A stretch of DNA of 63,009 nucleotides from Nemertoderma westbladi (Eukaryota; Xenacoelomorpha; Nemertodermatida; Nemertodermatidae), in assembly GCA_032718475.1 (NCBI GenBank), contig JAUCBJ010003826.1, positions 1-63,009 on the forward strand, read 5' to 3'. The position numbers were made by a program, and so were the translations under genes. The notes beneath the pieces are model-generated. The model did not search any database. It was not told the DNA's origin and saw only the letters and a program-made list of their open reading frames with translations. This document shows, in pieces, positions 1 through 10,245 of this stretch. The stretch's first letter is position 1; each line of letters starts with the position of its first letter.

Positions 1-3000
1 TGTTTCCTACCAACCAATATAAAACATCATAAGCGTCACACCACATGTAAATGTTACTGAAATGAATGGTTAATGAAGCCGTTGCCGACTGAATAAGCTT
101 AGCTACTAGCAGAGCTCCCATTAGTTCCTTTCTAGGTATAGAAGGTCCATTATCAGATTGTGGACACACCTTTGACTTAGCAATTAAAAAGGATACTGTG
201 GTTGACATATCAGTGTACACTGTCCGAACGTAAAGCACTCCTGCATAAATTGACTTGCTGGCATCTGAAAAACCATGCAATTCAAAATCTTTAATAGTAT
301 TTGTTTTGTTAAACACGCATCTCGGAAATGAAATTTTATTGAGGGATAATAAACTGTCAACCCATCTTTGCCATTTTTCAGTTAAAGCCAACGAAAGTGG
401 TTCATTCCAATTTTTTGTTGTTTTACATAATGTTTGGAATTCGGCTTTCATTTGGCTTGTGAATGGTATCAGAGCGCCCAATGGGTCATATAGGCGTGCT
501 GATAACTGTAACACTGCTCTTTTATTTTTGGGTAACAATTTTACATAGTCGTATACTGACGTTACGTCAAACCCAAATGTGTCGTTTTCCACATGCCAGC
601 ATTGTCCTAAGATTCGTTTCACCTGGGCTGGTTGAACCAGCGGCAGGTACAGAGAAGACTTTGCGTATGTCTGATCTTCCTCCTGAAATTTTGTTATGTC
701 CAAAACTTGGTTACATTTGTTGAGTGTTTCTTTATCAAATTCTGTCTGTAATTGTAATGAGTTAGAAACCCATCTACGTATGTTAAATCCACCTGATTTC
801 ATGATTGAGCAGGCCTCTTTCATGAATTGTACTCCTTCCTCTACGGTATCTACTCCTGTTCCTAAGTCGTCTACATACAACTTCTGTAACTTCTTGATAG
901 TAACCAGTTGAGACTGCGTTACAGTTTTCTTCTTTTCCAATTCTAGATGATGAGATAAAGTTTCTGCAAGTATATTTGGTGAGCATATCAATCCAAACAG
1001 AGCTCGTGTGTACCTGTACCCTTGAATAACTAAATTATCTATATTGATATTATCTAGTGATGGTACCCACAGAAATCGAAGGCAATCCCTGTCAGAATCA
1101 TTAACTTCGCATTGTAAGAATGCCTGTTCAATATCTGCTGTTATAGCTATTCGTTTATCCCTAAAACCTAGTAACACATCTAATAAATGTGGGATGAGAT
1201 TTGGTCCTTTTAAAAGGCATTCATTTAATGACATATCGTTGCAATGTGCGCGTGCTGAGGCATTGAATACCACCCTAAGCTTAGTGGATTCCCGTTCCTC
1301 CCGTACTACACCATGATGGGGAATGTAATGAATTACTGAACCCGTTTGATCACAACTTACTGGTTCAATATACCCCTTTGCTATATGATCCCGGATTACA
1401 CTGTCGTATTTTTCAAGCAAACCAGTTTTTTGTAAACGGCGGATTAAAGAGTATAATTGTTTATAACACAATGAATAATGGTCAGTCAAATTTGTCGGAT
1501 TTAATTTCCAAGGCAAACTTACAGAATAATGTCCGTTACTTTTAAACTTTATGTTTAGAACTGGTTTAAACGTGTCGTCACTTTCCATTTGCTCGTTACC
1601 CAAACTTTCTACTGCCCAAAAGCTTTTGAGTATGTCTTGAAATTTGTCGTTTTCAGCTTCAGTGTCAAGTTTGTCAATCTGGTCTATCTGACAAGTGGAA
1701 CTGATTAGCATACACGTGTTGTCTTGCAAATTGTTGTCATAATTTGAGAACTCGTAACTTTGTTGCACTTTCCCAGAAAGTAGCCAACCAACACCCGAGT
1801 CAAGGGCGACCAAACCTGTACCTGAAATACGGAATGTCTTTCCTGTTACAATGTCCCAATAGAAGTCTGAACCGATTAATAGATTTACACTAAAGTCGTG
1901 TCTTTGGTCCTTGTCTGGGTTAGCCAATGAACAGTCAGAAAGACCGAGTGAGTGAAAACATGAGCCAATACGGTTCTGAAGAGATTCAGCCGAAAACTTA
2001 CTTTGTAATGGTTTACAAATTTCCCCTACAACTAATGCTTGTACAACCAAAATTGTGCTGTTGCGTAGTATTAATGTAATTTGCGCAATATCTAGAGACT
2101 GAATATCTCTCTCTTTACCTTCATGACCTTGGAAACTGTTAATGTTAATGACTTGCTTCCCTACTATAGGTAATTTATATTTCAGTACCGTCTCCCGAAC
2201 AATGAATGATCTTTCACTACCAGGATCAAGAAATGTGTTTACCTGAAATGAAGTTGTTGTATTGTGAACCGGTTGACAGTTGACTACAGCCGTTTGAAGT
2301 ATACCACTAACTGTTATGTCCAAGCTGGCGACTTGAACTGTCAATGTTGTTGAACCTGTTGAATCATTTATATCATTAAACTCTGGATCACCCTTAACGG
2401 TTATCTGATTTGTGCCAACCAACATACTATGACTACTACTACCTTGACCTTTTGGTTGTTGGACACTTGGACCACGTTGTACTCTTGTACAAATTGATTG
2501 ATGGTGACCAGTTCTCTTACAGTTATAGCACGGCTTAATTCGTGTACAATCTCTAGCAAGATGTCCTGAACCAAAGCAATTATAACATAATGCTTTCCTG
2601 TCTAATATTGCTTTCCTTTGTGAAGTATCGTGTATTGTTTGACAATTTACAGAATAATGATGTTGTTTACAGAATATACATCTTACCATTTGCGGTTTCG
2701 GTAGAGACTGTTGAGTTTTATTTTGTTGTGTGTGACGGTATGTATGTTGGGTTGCTATAGGTAGTGAGGCTGCTGTTGGAGTGTGTCTGATTGTTGATTT
2801 TTCTTGATAATTGTAATTTTGTGCTGATTGAGTATTATTCGAAGAACTATTGCCACAAAACACACCCATCGCCTCCTCACTAGCTAAGCGCAACCCTATT
2901 TGGTCCATGAGCCACATAAGGTTATCTATGTTATTGTTTGATTTTTCTAAAAGACGTGTGCCGAAATCGAATGGTAGTGTACTCATAATGTCAGGAATTA

Positions 3001-3793
3001 CGGTGATTTGGTATTGATCTGGTTTCGTATTCAGTGCTTCTAATGCTCGTATGTGTGCTAAGCAAGTATTATAAACCTGTCTTAAATTTAGTGAGTCTCC
3101 TGTGAATGTTTTACTTATGTTTCTAAGTTGTTCTATATGTGCTTGTATAATGCGACTTTGTGACCCGTAACGTGCTTGTAGAAGGTCCATAGCTACAGTA
3201 TAATTTTCACTGGAAACAGAAAGTCCCGCAACCACTGATTTTGCTTCACCAGTTAATGACTGTAATAAATGTTGTAGTTTAAGGACATCAGGCAAACCAG
3301 AGTCATGAATTGCACTTCGAAAAGAATCCCGCCACCCACAAAAATCAAGCACATTACCTGAAAAAACGGGCCTATCCAGCTTTGGGAGCACAGAACGAGC
3401 ATAAGTACTACTAGTAGCGTAAGTTACTGTAGAATCTTGACTATTGAATGTAGGTCTTGGTATAACCGTACTTGAGTTAATGTTATCTGGATTTGATGTG
3501 TTCGAGTCTGTAACAGATAGTGATAACTGTAACCGAGTTATACAATTAGTGAGTCTAACCTTGTAGATAGCAGCTTCTGATGCGTCTTTGTCACATTCTT
3601 TTTCCTCCATTAGTCCCCAGATGTCTTCGTCCATACTGTCTAACTTCTCACTGTAACAGTTCAGGATTGTGATCTTTGAGAGCTTCTCCTCTCTAGTGAG
3701 CTGATCAATGTCGTCGGCGTCGTGAATAGCGATCGTCACTGCCGATCTTTTCCCACCTCTCGAACGTATCAACCGTTTGAGATCATCAGCCAT
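1..3793 (-). CDS. BEL/Pao retrotransposon Gag-Pol polyprotein, partial (cut by window edge)
   Basis: One reading frame runs from an ATG at 3793 to the left window edge, about 1264 codons with no stop. In order it shows a Gag region of the DUF1759 type (LPKLDRPVFSG near residue 134), a cysteine/histidine motif followed by two CCHC knuckles (CYNCFGSGHLARDC from residue 403, CYNCKRTGHHQSIC from 422), an aspartic protease motif FLDPGSE (Asp523, where most relatives have D[ST]G), a reverse transcriptase with YVDD (residues 973-976), and an RNase H start (FSDASKSIYAGVLYVR near residue 1170). This domain order is typical of BEL/Pao. Integrase and the 3' LTR would lie outside the window. The protein would form particles, copy the element RNA in the cytoplasm and cut itself into mature parts. 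The lack of any stop or frameshift suggests a young copy, but activity cannot be judged without the integrase and 3' LTR. Confidence 0.93.
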   Translation of the reverse strand, partial: MADDLKRLIRSRGGKRSAVTIAIHDADDIDQLTREEKLSKITILNCYSEKLDSMDEDIWGLMEEKECDKDASEAAIYKVRLTNCITRLQLSLSVTDSNTSNPDNINSSTVIPRPTFNSQDSTVTYATSSTYARSVLPKLDRPVFSGNVLDFCGWRDSFRSAIHDSGLPDVLKLQHLLQSLTGEAKSVVAGLSVSSENYTVAMDLLQARYGSQSRIIQAHIEQLRNISKTFTGDSLNLRQVYNTCLAHIRALEALNTKPDQYQITVIPDIMSTLPFDFGTRLLEKSNNNIDNLMWLMDQIGLRLASEEAMGVFCGNSSSNNTQSAQNYNYQEKSTIRHTPTAASLPIATQHTYRHTQQNKTQQSLPKPQMVRCIFCKQHHYSVNCQTIHDTSQRKAILDRKALCYNCFGSGHLARDCTRIKPCYNCKRTGHHQSICTRVQRGPSVQQPKGQGSSSHSMLVGTNQITVKGDPEFNDINDSTGSTTLTVQVASLDITVSGILQTAVVNCQPVHNTTTSFQVNTFLDPGSERSFIVRETVLKYKLPIVGKQVININSFQGHEGKERDIQSLDIAQITLILRNSTILVVQALVVGEICKPLQSKFSAESLQNRIGSCFHSLGLSDCSLANPDKDQRHDFSVNLLIGSDFYWDIVTGKTFRISGTGLVALDSGVGWLLSGKVQQSYEFSNYDNNLQDNTCMLISSTCQIDQIDKLDTEAENDKFQDILKSFWAVESLGNEQMESDDTFKPVLNIKFKSNGHYSVSLPWKLNPTNLTDHYSLCYKQLYSLIRRLQKTGLLEKYDSVIRDHIAKGYIEPVSCDQTGSVIHYIPHHGVVREERESTKLRVVFNASARAHCNDMSLNECLLKGPNLIPHLLDVLLGFRDKRIAITADIEQAFLQCEVNDSDRDCLRFLWVPSLDNINIDNLVIQGYRYTRALFGLICSPNILAETLSHHLELEKKKTVTQSQLVTIKKLQKLYVDDLGTGVDTVEEGVQFMKEACSIMKSGGFNIRRWVSNSLQLQTEFDKETLNKCNQVLDITKFQEEDQTYAKSSLYLPLVQPAQVKRILGQCWHVENDTFGFDVTSVYDYVKLLPKNKRAVLQLSARLYDPLGALIPFTSQMKAEFQTLCKTTKNWNEPLSLALTEKWQRWVDSLLSLNKISFPRCVFNKTNTIKDFELHGFSDASKSIYAGVLYVRTVYTDMSTTVSFLIAKSKVCPQSDNGPSIPRKELMGALLVAKLIQSATASLTIHFSNIYMWCDAYDVLYWLVGN

Positions 3794-3961
3794 GATTAGG
3801 AATGTTGTCACACAAATGTTTCCAATGTATCAAATTGACACAATTAATTGAAAGTGATACTGTGATACTTTTAGAGTTTGATTGAGTTCATAATTGAATA
3901 AGGTACTCCCCCAAGTGGGAGTCCTTTTGAAATAATGTACAATTAAATTAAATTATTTTTA

Positions 3962-3971
3962 TCGGGCGCCA
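3962..3971 (-). promoter_or_regulatory. Probable primer-binding site of the BEL/Pao element
   Basis: Read on the minus strand this is TGGCGCCCGA, which begins like the complement of a tRNA-Lys 3' end, a primer used by many LTR elements. It lies about 170 bp upstream of the Gag ATG, where a primer site belongs. The match beyond ten bases is not checked. Confidence 0.5.
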
Positions 3972-4295
3972 TATAATGGATTTTCCCCAACTGGAAGTTC
4001 CAAAATAGAAAATTGTTTTTCTTTAATATAACAACGTAAACTCTATATTCAATATTGTGACAGTGAACTTTACAAAATGGTGCATTACACATTATTTCTA
4101 CTGAGTTCAAACAGATACATGATTTACAACTACAAAGGATACGGAATGTATATTTACTTAGGAACTAATCAAGCAATTTATTATAACCAACTGGATAGGC
4201 CCCAAACAAACGTATATTGGATGTCGGATATATTATTGATAGATGAATGTAGTCTCTAACTAAGTTTAACGCACTCTAATTAATTATATAAATTT
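3972..4295 (-). repeat. Putative 5' LTR of the BEL/Pao element
   Basis: This stretch lies between the putative primer site and the foldback arm. On the minus strand it opens with TGTCA followed at once by a TATA-rich run, and it ends next to the primer site. Its borders are inferred because the matching 3' LTR is outside the window. It contains no credible gene. Confidence 0.4.
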
Positions 4296-4725
4296 ATACA
4301 TGACACTACCCCACCCAAATCACTATCGGAGAATCCGATGGGGCACTTTTTGAATCCCGGTTACCATGACAACTATGAGAAATACATCGTCGAAACTAAT
4401 TGTACAGTAAATTTATGAAATTTTGGAAACGTAACCGTATTGCGTGTTCTCATTGTTGCAAAATTAGGAAACTCTGTAATTATATTGTCCTTAAGCATAA
4501 TTGTTTTTTTCTAGATTCGGCGTTGAAGTGGAATAGTAGTTGGCCTGTAACCTAGGTAATAAGAAAATAATATCACCTATAATGTTTCTTCAGTTTAAAT
4601 ATGGTTACTATCATTTTAAAAAGAAACCAATTCAGGATCAAGTATCTCACATGTTGCTATGTTCACGTTCAGACCATAATTTGCCAGCCAATCATTGTCA
4701 ATAATAATAATATCAATAATTTATT

Positions 4726-4739
4726 GTTGCCATGGCAAC
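4726..4739. promoter_or_regulatory. Perfect RFX X-box-like palindrome, left arm
   Basis: GTTGCCATGGCAAC is a full palindrome matching the RFX-family X-box consensus (GTNRCC, short spacer, RGYAAC). Other X-box-like sites in the same arm are at 4863-4876 (GTTACCATAGCAAC) and 5017-5030 (GACCATAGCAACGG). Binding is inferred only. Confidence 0.45.
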
Positions 4740-5233
4740 CAAAAATATTATTTAATATGTGAAAATTCCATCAGAATCATTTCATATGTTCTTCAGATGC
4801 AATGCATATCAATATGTTACATAGTCAACATTCATGATCACAAGCGCAGTCATTATTCTGTTGTTACCATAGCAACGGGCATATTTTAGTATTTATGTAG
4901 TTATAGTAACGTATTTGGCATTTTATTGACATTGGAAGTTAATCATATTAAAGATTATGGAAAAAAATTGTGTGGAGTCTGCTACAGTTATCTTATTTAA
5001 CAAAGTCTCGAATTTTGACCATAGCAACGGGAGTTTTGATCCAAATTCGGGAATGACTTGTTAAAATTACTCAAAATTCGGTTTAATGTACATTTCAGTA
5101 TTTAGTAGAATGAGATGCTGTAGAAAATTACAAAATTATATTCGAATGACCTTAATGTAATTAGCAACGAAAGTTTTCCTTAGCAACCGGGGTCTTTTTT
5201 TTTACCTATCATTCCAACAAACGCTATTAGCAG

Positions 5234-5370
5234 ATTGTGACAAATACAACAGCGCTTGGTCAAACAGAGTTAGAGCTTTCATACACGATATGGGTAATCT
5301 TCCTGCCACAGGAGCGGTTTATCACCAGATATGCAGTGTCAATTTTCGTACAGGTAAAAATATACCACAA
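5234..5370 (+). pseudogene. Captured exon fragment in the foldback spacer
   Basis: After TTAGCAG (acceptor-like) an open frame encodes about 45 residues including YHQICSVNFRTGKNIPQ, then meets a GT (5371) followed by a non-coding-looking AT-rich run. The motif YHxxCSVNFRTGKxIPQ is, from memory, recurrent in uncharacterised multi-copy proteins of cnidarians and echinoderms. No function is known to me. The fragment occurs once, in the unpaired spacer, not in the arms. It could be a gene piece picked up by the element, or a host exon invaded by two inverted copies. Confidence 0.5.
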
Positions 5371-6222
5371 GTATTTAGTATAAATTCCATATCGGTATCC
5401 CATCTAACCAAAAACTATCTAACCGACAAGCAATATCATATATAAGAGTAATATAATTTATTATATAGCTAGGTACTGGTACAGTAAAATACCAGTATTT
5501 ATTATTTCTGATACCATATAAAATATTTAAAATATTCTGTAAATATATTGCTAAGGAAAACTCGCCATTGATAAGTAAGATTCAACATTGATGTAGAAAA
5601 CTTGGTATTGAAAACTCGTTGCTACCTTGTGAAACTAACCGTTGCTAAGGTAACTCGCTGTTGCTATACACAATTCAACATTGCCAAGGAAAACTTACTA
5701 ATGTTTAAACTTCACAGCTCAATAAAAAACATGTTATCACTATAAAACGCGATGTTGGTAAAAGAAAGACCCCGGTTGCTAAGGAAAACTTTCGTTGCTA
5801 ATTACATTAAGGTCATTCGAATATAATTTTGTAATTTTCTACAGCATCTCATTCTACTAAATACTGAAATGTACATTAAACCAAATTTTGAGTATTTTTA
5901 ACAAGTCACTCCCGAATTAGGATCAAAACTCCCGTTGCTATGGTCAAAATTCAAGACTTTGTTAAATAAAATAACTGTAGCAGACTCCACACAATTTTTT
6001 TCCATAATCTTTAATATGATTAACTTCCAATGTCAATAAAATGCCAAATACGTTACTATAACTACATAAATACTAAAATATGCCCATTGCTATGGTAACA
6101 ACAGAATAATGACTGCGCTTGTGATCATGAATGTTGACTATTTAACATATTGATATGCATTGCATCTGAAGAACATATGAAATGATTCTGATGGAATTTT
6201 CACATATTAAATAATATTTTTC

Positions 6223-6236
6223 GTTGCCATGGCAAC
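6223..6236. promoter_or_regulatory. Perfect RFX X-box-like palindrome, right arm
   Basis: This is the mirror copy of the 4726-4739 site, GTTGCCATGGCAAC, kept unchanged in the opposite arm. The companion mirror sites are at 6086-6099 and 5931-5945. Confidence 0.45.
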
Positions 6237-6656
6237 AATAAATTATTGATATTATTATTATTGATATTGACAATGATTGGCTGGCAAATTATGGTCTGAA
6301 CATAGCAACATATGAGGTACTTGATCCTGAATTGGTTTCTTTTTAAAATGATAGTAACCATATTTAAACTGAAGAAACATTATAGGTGATATTATTTTCT
6401 AAATACCTAGGTTACAGGCCAACTACTCTATTCCACTTCAACGCCGAATCTAGAAAAAAACAATTAGGCTTAAGGACAATATTATTACAGAGTTTCCTAA
6501 TTTTGCAACAATGAGAACACGCAACGGATACGTTTCCAAATTTTCATAAATTTACTGTACAATTAATTTCGACGATGTAATCCTCGTAGTTGTCATGGTA
6601 ACCGGGATTCAAAAAGTGCCCCATCGGATTCTCCGATAGTGATTTGGGTGGGGTAG

Positions 6657-6893
6657 GTCAAGGTTAGAATTCCGTAAGATTATAGGAAATGGGTGATTTA
6701 TGTATGACTTTCTGTTGCCATGGTGAAATGGTCTATTTAACCAAGTTCCAACAACCCGATTTGGGCCGATTTTGGATATGTTGATAAGCATAAAATTTGG
6801 GCCTAGAAAATATTAAATTTAATTATGTTGCAATTTGTCCGAGGTTGAGCCCTTTTTCGCCTATTTTGACTGGACTATTTAGTACTAATTGTG
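6657..6893. other. AT-rich spacer, no gene seen
   Basis: Unique-looking sequence between the two inverted-repeat systems. It has one X-box-like half (GTTGCCATGG near 6714) and no coding frame of interest. Confidence 0.5.
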
Positions 6894-7125
6894 GTATTCT
6901 GGAATATAGTGTCGTTATTCAGGTACCCCCCCCCCCCCCCCCCAAAAAAAAAAAATTTTTTCTACAAATCGTAATGAGATTGCATGAAATTTGAAACAGA
7001 GTTAGTTTCATCTTCTTCCTCCTTAGTGGGTGATTCAGAATTGTTATATTTGTTTTCAATCTTAGCTACTACTAGCGTTTAGGAAAAAGTGTTGGTTGGG
7101 AAATAGCTGAGATAAGGGCATTTAT
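6894..7125 (+). repeat. Left arm of an inverted-repeat pair with internal poly-C
   Basis: This arm is matched in inverse orientation by 9372-9585. Shared blocks include GGAATATAGTGTCnTTATTC, the run TCTACAAATCnTAATGAGATT, and TTGGTTGGGAAATAGCTGAG. An 18-nt C tract (6926-6943) sits at the same place in both arms, so the homopolymer belongs to the repeat itself. Confidence 0.75.
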
Positions 7126-7364
7126 TAGCCCCTAATAAATAGCATTGTTATCTGTCGGTTTTCATTTATATGGACTGTATATTCTCTGTGCTGTTTTTCA
7201 CCAATATCTGTGCAGTCGAATGTCAATCATGGCCTTAATTGGCTACATTGCCTATTATGATATTAATATACTGATTAAATTATCTTGCCATTTATTCTAT
7301 TTAATAGATACACAATGTGCTAGAACATTTGGCTTATGTAATGTAGGAATATCCATATAATAGT

Positions 7365-8109
7365 ATGATAAGGACGGCCACAAAGGGTGAAGATCTGAGA
7401 TTCACACTTCAAGAACGCAGAAGTAGTAGATATCCGGCAACTACAGTCACAGACACCGAATTCGCGGATGACATCACCCTGCTCTCTAATTCGCTAGCAG
7501 ATGCACAGCTTCTACTAAATAAAGTGAAGAGAGCTGCTAAGGAGGTTGGATTGCATATAAATGCTACCAAGACCGAATTCATGACCTTTAATGTTGATGG
7601 AAACTTGACAACCATTGATAATAATCAATTAAGGAAGGTCGACGACTTCTAGTACCTAGGATCATGGATAGAGAGTAGCAAAAAGGTCATAGAAGTTAGG
7701 AAAGCAAAGGCTTGGGTAGCTCTATCAAAAATGGATACCATCTGGAAATCAGATCTCTCCAGGCACCTGAAGACTAAGTTAGTTCTCAATTTCGCGCTCT
7801 TTCGAGCCACAGTGGAAAGTGTATTTTTATACGGGGGTGAGACCTGGACACTGACTAAATCTCTTGAACAACGAATCGATGGTTGCTACACAAGACTACT
7901 AAGGGCAGCCCTAAACATCAGCTGGAAACAACACATGACAAACGCCGAGCTCTGTGGTACTATACCACCTGTATCAACCACCCTCCGTGAACGCAGATTA
8001 AGATTCAGTGGGCACTGCTGGCGAAGTAAAGACGAGGTCATACCAGATCTACTTTTCTGGCAACCAACACAAGGAAAGCGTACCAGTGGACGACCGGCTA
8101 TAACATATA
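7365..8109 (+). pseudogene. RTE-clade LINE reverse transcriptase fragment, 5' part
   Basis: The frame starts with TEFADDITLLS, the FADD active-site block of a non-LTR reverse transcriptase. It continues with the RTE-type thumb and C-terminal region (FLYGGETWTLTK, then LRFSGHCWRSKDE and SGRPAITY). A TAG stop at 7650-7652, between VDDF and YLGSW, breaks a normally continuous block. The fingers and the whole endonuclease domain are absent, so the copy is 5'-truncated. The frame is interrupted after codon ACA-TAT by the insertion at 8110 and resumes at 9132. Confidence 0.85.
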
Positions 8110-9131
8110 CGCCACTAATTGAATGCCACCCCAAATTAGATGATTTAACACCAAAATAAATTATTCTGCACCAAATATATATTTTTGTAGCACCAATTCA
8201 CATCCCCCAATTTTGAATATCCTTCTCACCAAAAATAATTATTCATCCCCCAAAAACAATTATTCATCCCCCAAAAACAATTATTCATCCACAAAAAAAA
8301 ACAATTATTCATCCCCCAAAAACAATTATTTATCCCCCAAAAACAATTATTCATCCCCCAAAAATAATTACTTGTCAACCAAAAAAAATTATTCTAGCAC
8401 CAAATATTTTATGGAAAATTTATTTTTGAAAAATGTTCATTTATTATATTCATTTCCACTTAATCAAACAAAATGTTTAATCATTAGGGGGTCTACATTT
8501 ATACCAAACTGAGTCTGTAACTGAGTCTGTTTAGGCCTAAACTGTATATTTTGGAGTGACTGAGTTATAAATGCCTTTTTCGCCGTTGTTGGCCTTCCAG
8601 GAAGTGCTAGGCCTATTGCTGCAGTAGTATTTATTTTGGGGGATTATGTATTTATTTTGGACGAAAATGTATTTGTTTTGGGCGAAAATGTATTTGTTTT
8701 GGGCGAAAATGTATTTGTTTTGGGGGAAAATATATTTATTTTGGGCGAAAATGTATTTGTTTTGGGCGAAAATGTATTTGTTTTGGGGGAAAATGTATTT
8801 ATTTTGGGCAATAATGTATTTGTTTTGGAAACATTTGTAATTATTTTGGGGGGAAATGTATTTATTTTGGAGGTTTTGTCATTTATTTTGTTTGAATAAT
8901 TGATTTTGGGGAGCATTTATTTATTTTGGTATTGAATAATTGGTTTTGGTGTTGAATAATTGTTTTTGGTGTTGAAAAATTTATGTTGATGTTTGAATAA
9001 TTTTATCTGGGGTGACTTTATTTTATTTGGTGTTAAATAATATTTGTTTGGGTCACATTATTTAATTTGGTGTAATAATATTTTTTTTGGTGAAATTTTT
9101 ATCAATTTTGGGTTGACTTTAATTGGTAGCC
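8110..9131. mobile_element. Foldback/MULE-like insertion with repeat-array arms
   Basis: This 1022-bp insertion splits the RTE frame and is flanked by the 9-bp duplication TAACATATA (8101-8109 and 9132-9140). Its tips are imperfect inverted repeats (CGCCACTAATT against GGCTACCAATT). The left arm is a tandem array of about 20 bp (CCAAAAACAATTATTCATCC) and the right arm an array of about 23 bp (TTTTGGGCGAAAATGTATTTG type), broadly complementary to each other. The 9-bp duplication fits the Mutator superfamily. ORFs inside the arrays are by-products of the repeats. No transposase is present. Confidence 0.85.
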
Positions 9132-9253
9132 TAACATATATAGACCAGCTTGGAAGGGATGTTGAACTTGAGAGAAACGAAATTGCGACAACTATGGAGA
9201 ATCGGGAAGCCTGGAAGGATCTCATTTCCACTATCCGAGTTCGCTCGACCTAG
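9132..9253 (+). pseudogene. RTE-clade LINE fragment, 3' tail
   Basis: This resumes the frame of 7365-8109 exactly: TYIDQLGRDVEL, then MENREAWKDL, the usual RTE carboxy-terminus, ending in a TAG stop. If the insertion and one duplication copy are ignored, the two parts are in phase. Confidence 0.85.
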
Positions 9254-9267
9254 TAGTAGTAGTAGTA
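9251..9267 (+). repeat. (TAG)n tail of the RTE element
   Basis: Five TAG units follow the last coding codons. RTE-clade elements usually end in a short microsatellite rather than poly-A, which supports the family call. Confidence 0.6.
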
Positions 9268-9371
9268 TTGTCATCTAGGTATTGCATTGTTGCCAAGCAA
9301 CTTATGAGATAAATATTTTATTAAATATAAGAAATTGCTTGCAGCGGAAGCAAATACATGCAAAATTCGAA

Positions 9372-9585
9372 TGCCCCTATCTCAGCTATTTCCCAACCAA
9401 ATTTAAATATTTTTATGAAACTAACTCAGTTTCAAATTTCATGCAATCTCATTAAGATTTGTAGAAAGGTTTGGGGGGGGGGGGGGGCAGGCACCCCTCC
9501 CCCCCCCCGCCACCGTGGATACTCATACATAAACCAAATGTTCTAGAATGAGAACCCGAATGAAGACACTATATTCCAGGTTCCA
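9372..9585 (-). repeat. Right arm of the inverted-repeat pair
   Basis: Inverse of 6894-7125 with small deletions. It holds a 15-nt G tract (9473-9487), then a run of C. The two arms enclose the RTE fragment and its nested insertion, so they may be the ends of one composite element or two opposed copies of one short repeat. Confidence 0.7.
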
Positions 9586-9826
9586 GGTCCTGGCTCGATA
9601 TTGGGGAACAGTTACAGTTTTGTATTATTTTGGCTCAAGTACAAATAATTTATATTGTATTGGCTTTCGAGTGGAAGTGAACTGCTTTCTATTAAATTTA
9701 TGGCAGTGATTTTTATGTCCGTTCATTTGACTTTTTTGTCCGCAATTTTTTAGGAATTTTGCATAATACTTTTGTTGTCCACGGAATGACTTTTTATGTA
9801 CGCATTTCTTCAAACTGTGAGACTAA

Positions 9827-10070
9827 TGATTTCTGGACTCTTAGACAGTTGATTTCACCGTGCCTGTGCTAAAACATTCAAAATTGGTTGATTTCTGGAC
9901 TGTCGGATAGTTCAATTTATAATGCTTGTGGCAAAAGATTCAAAATGTGATGATTTCTAGCCTATGAGATAGATTTCCCAATACCTCTGGTAAAAGTCTC
10001 TAAATTTAATACTTTCTGGATGTTGTCGATAGTCGATTTCCACTTGACTGAAGCAAAACACAATTAAGGT
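9827..10070. repeat. Degenerate 62-bp tandem repeat, about four copies
   Basis: Copies start near 9827, 9889, 9951 and 10010 with TGATTTCTGGACT-like openings. The period is 62 bp with substantial divergence. No coding content is seen in 9590-10070. Confidence 0.65.
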
Positions 10071-10245
10071 AAACGAGCAGGTTACATAGGCGATCTTTTC
10101 TAACCAAAACAATAAACGATATCATTACCAATTGAGGGAAATGAGCAGGTTACAGAGGCGGGCATTTCTAATCAAAACAATAAACAACCGATTGAGTGAA
10201 AGGAGCAGGTTCCAGAGGCGGGTTTTTCTAACCAAAACAATAAAC
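10061..10245 (+). repeat. Three tandem copies of an EnSpm-like subterminal sequence
   Basis: Units of 60-68 bp contain GGGAAAnGAGCAGGTTACAG followed by CTAACCAAAACAATAAAC. The same pair of blocks, inverted, lies at about 62030-62095, upstream of the EnSpm-like transposase. A further copy of the first block is at 24635-24652. Confidence 0.65.

Larger units (their letters stand above)
4296..6656. mobile_element. Large foldback (long inverted repeat) element
   Basis: The left arm (4296-about 5210) and right arm (about 5756-6656) are near-perfect inverted copies of about 900 bp, from CTACCCCACCC at the left tip to GGGTGGGGTAG at the right tip. A spacer of about 545 bp separates them. No transposase is visible, so the element is non-autonomous. 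Transcribed whole, it would fold into a very long hairpin. The arms differ by scattered single bases and small indels, so they are not freshly duplicated. No clear target-site duplication is seen at the tips. Confidence 0.85.

Noticed and set aside
8213-8899. Coding ORFs on both strands (99, 87 and 90 codons)
   Set aside because: They exist only because the tandem units keep a frame open. They are repeat arrays of the foldback insertion.
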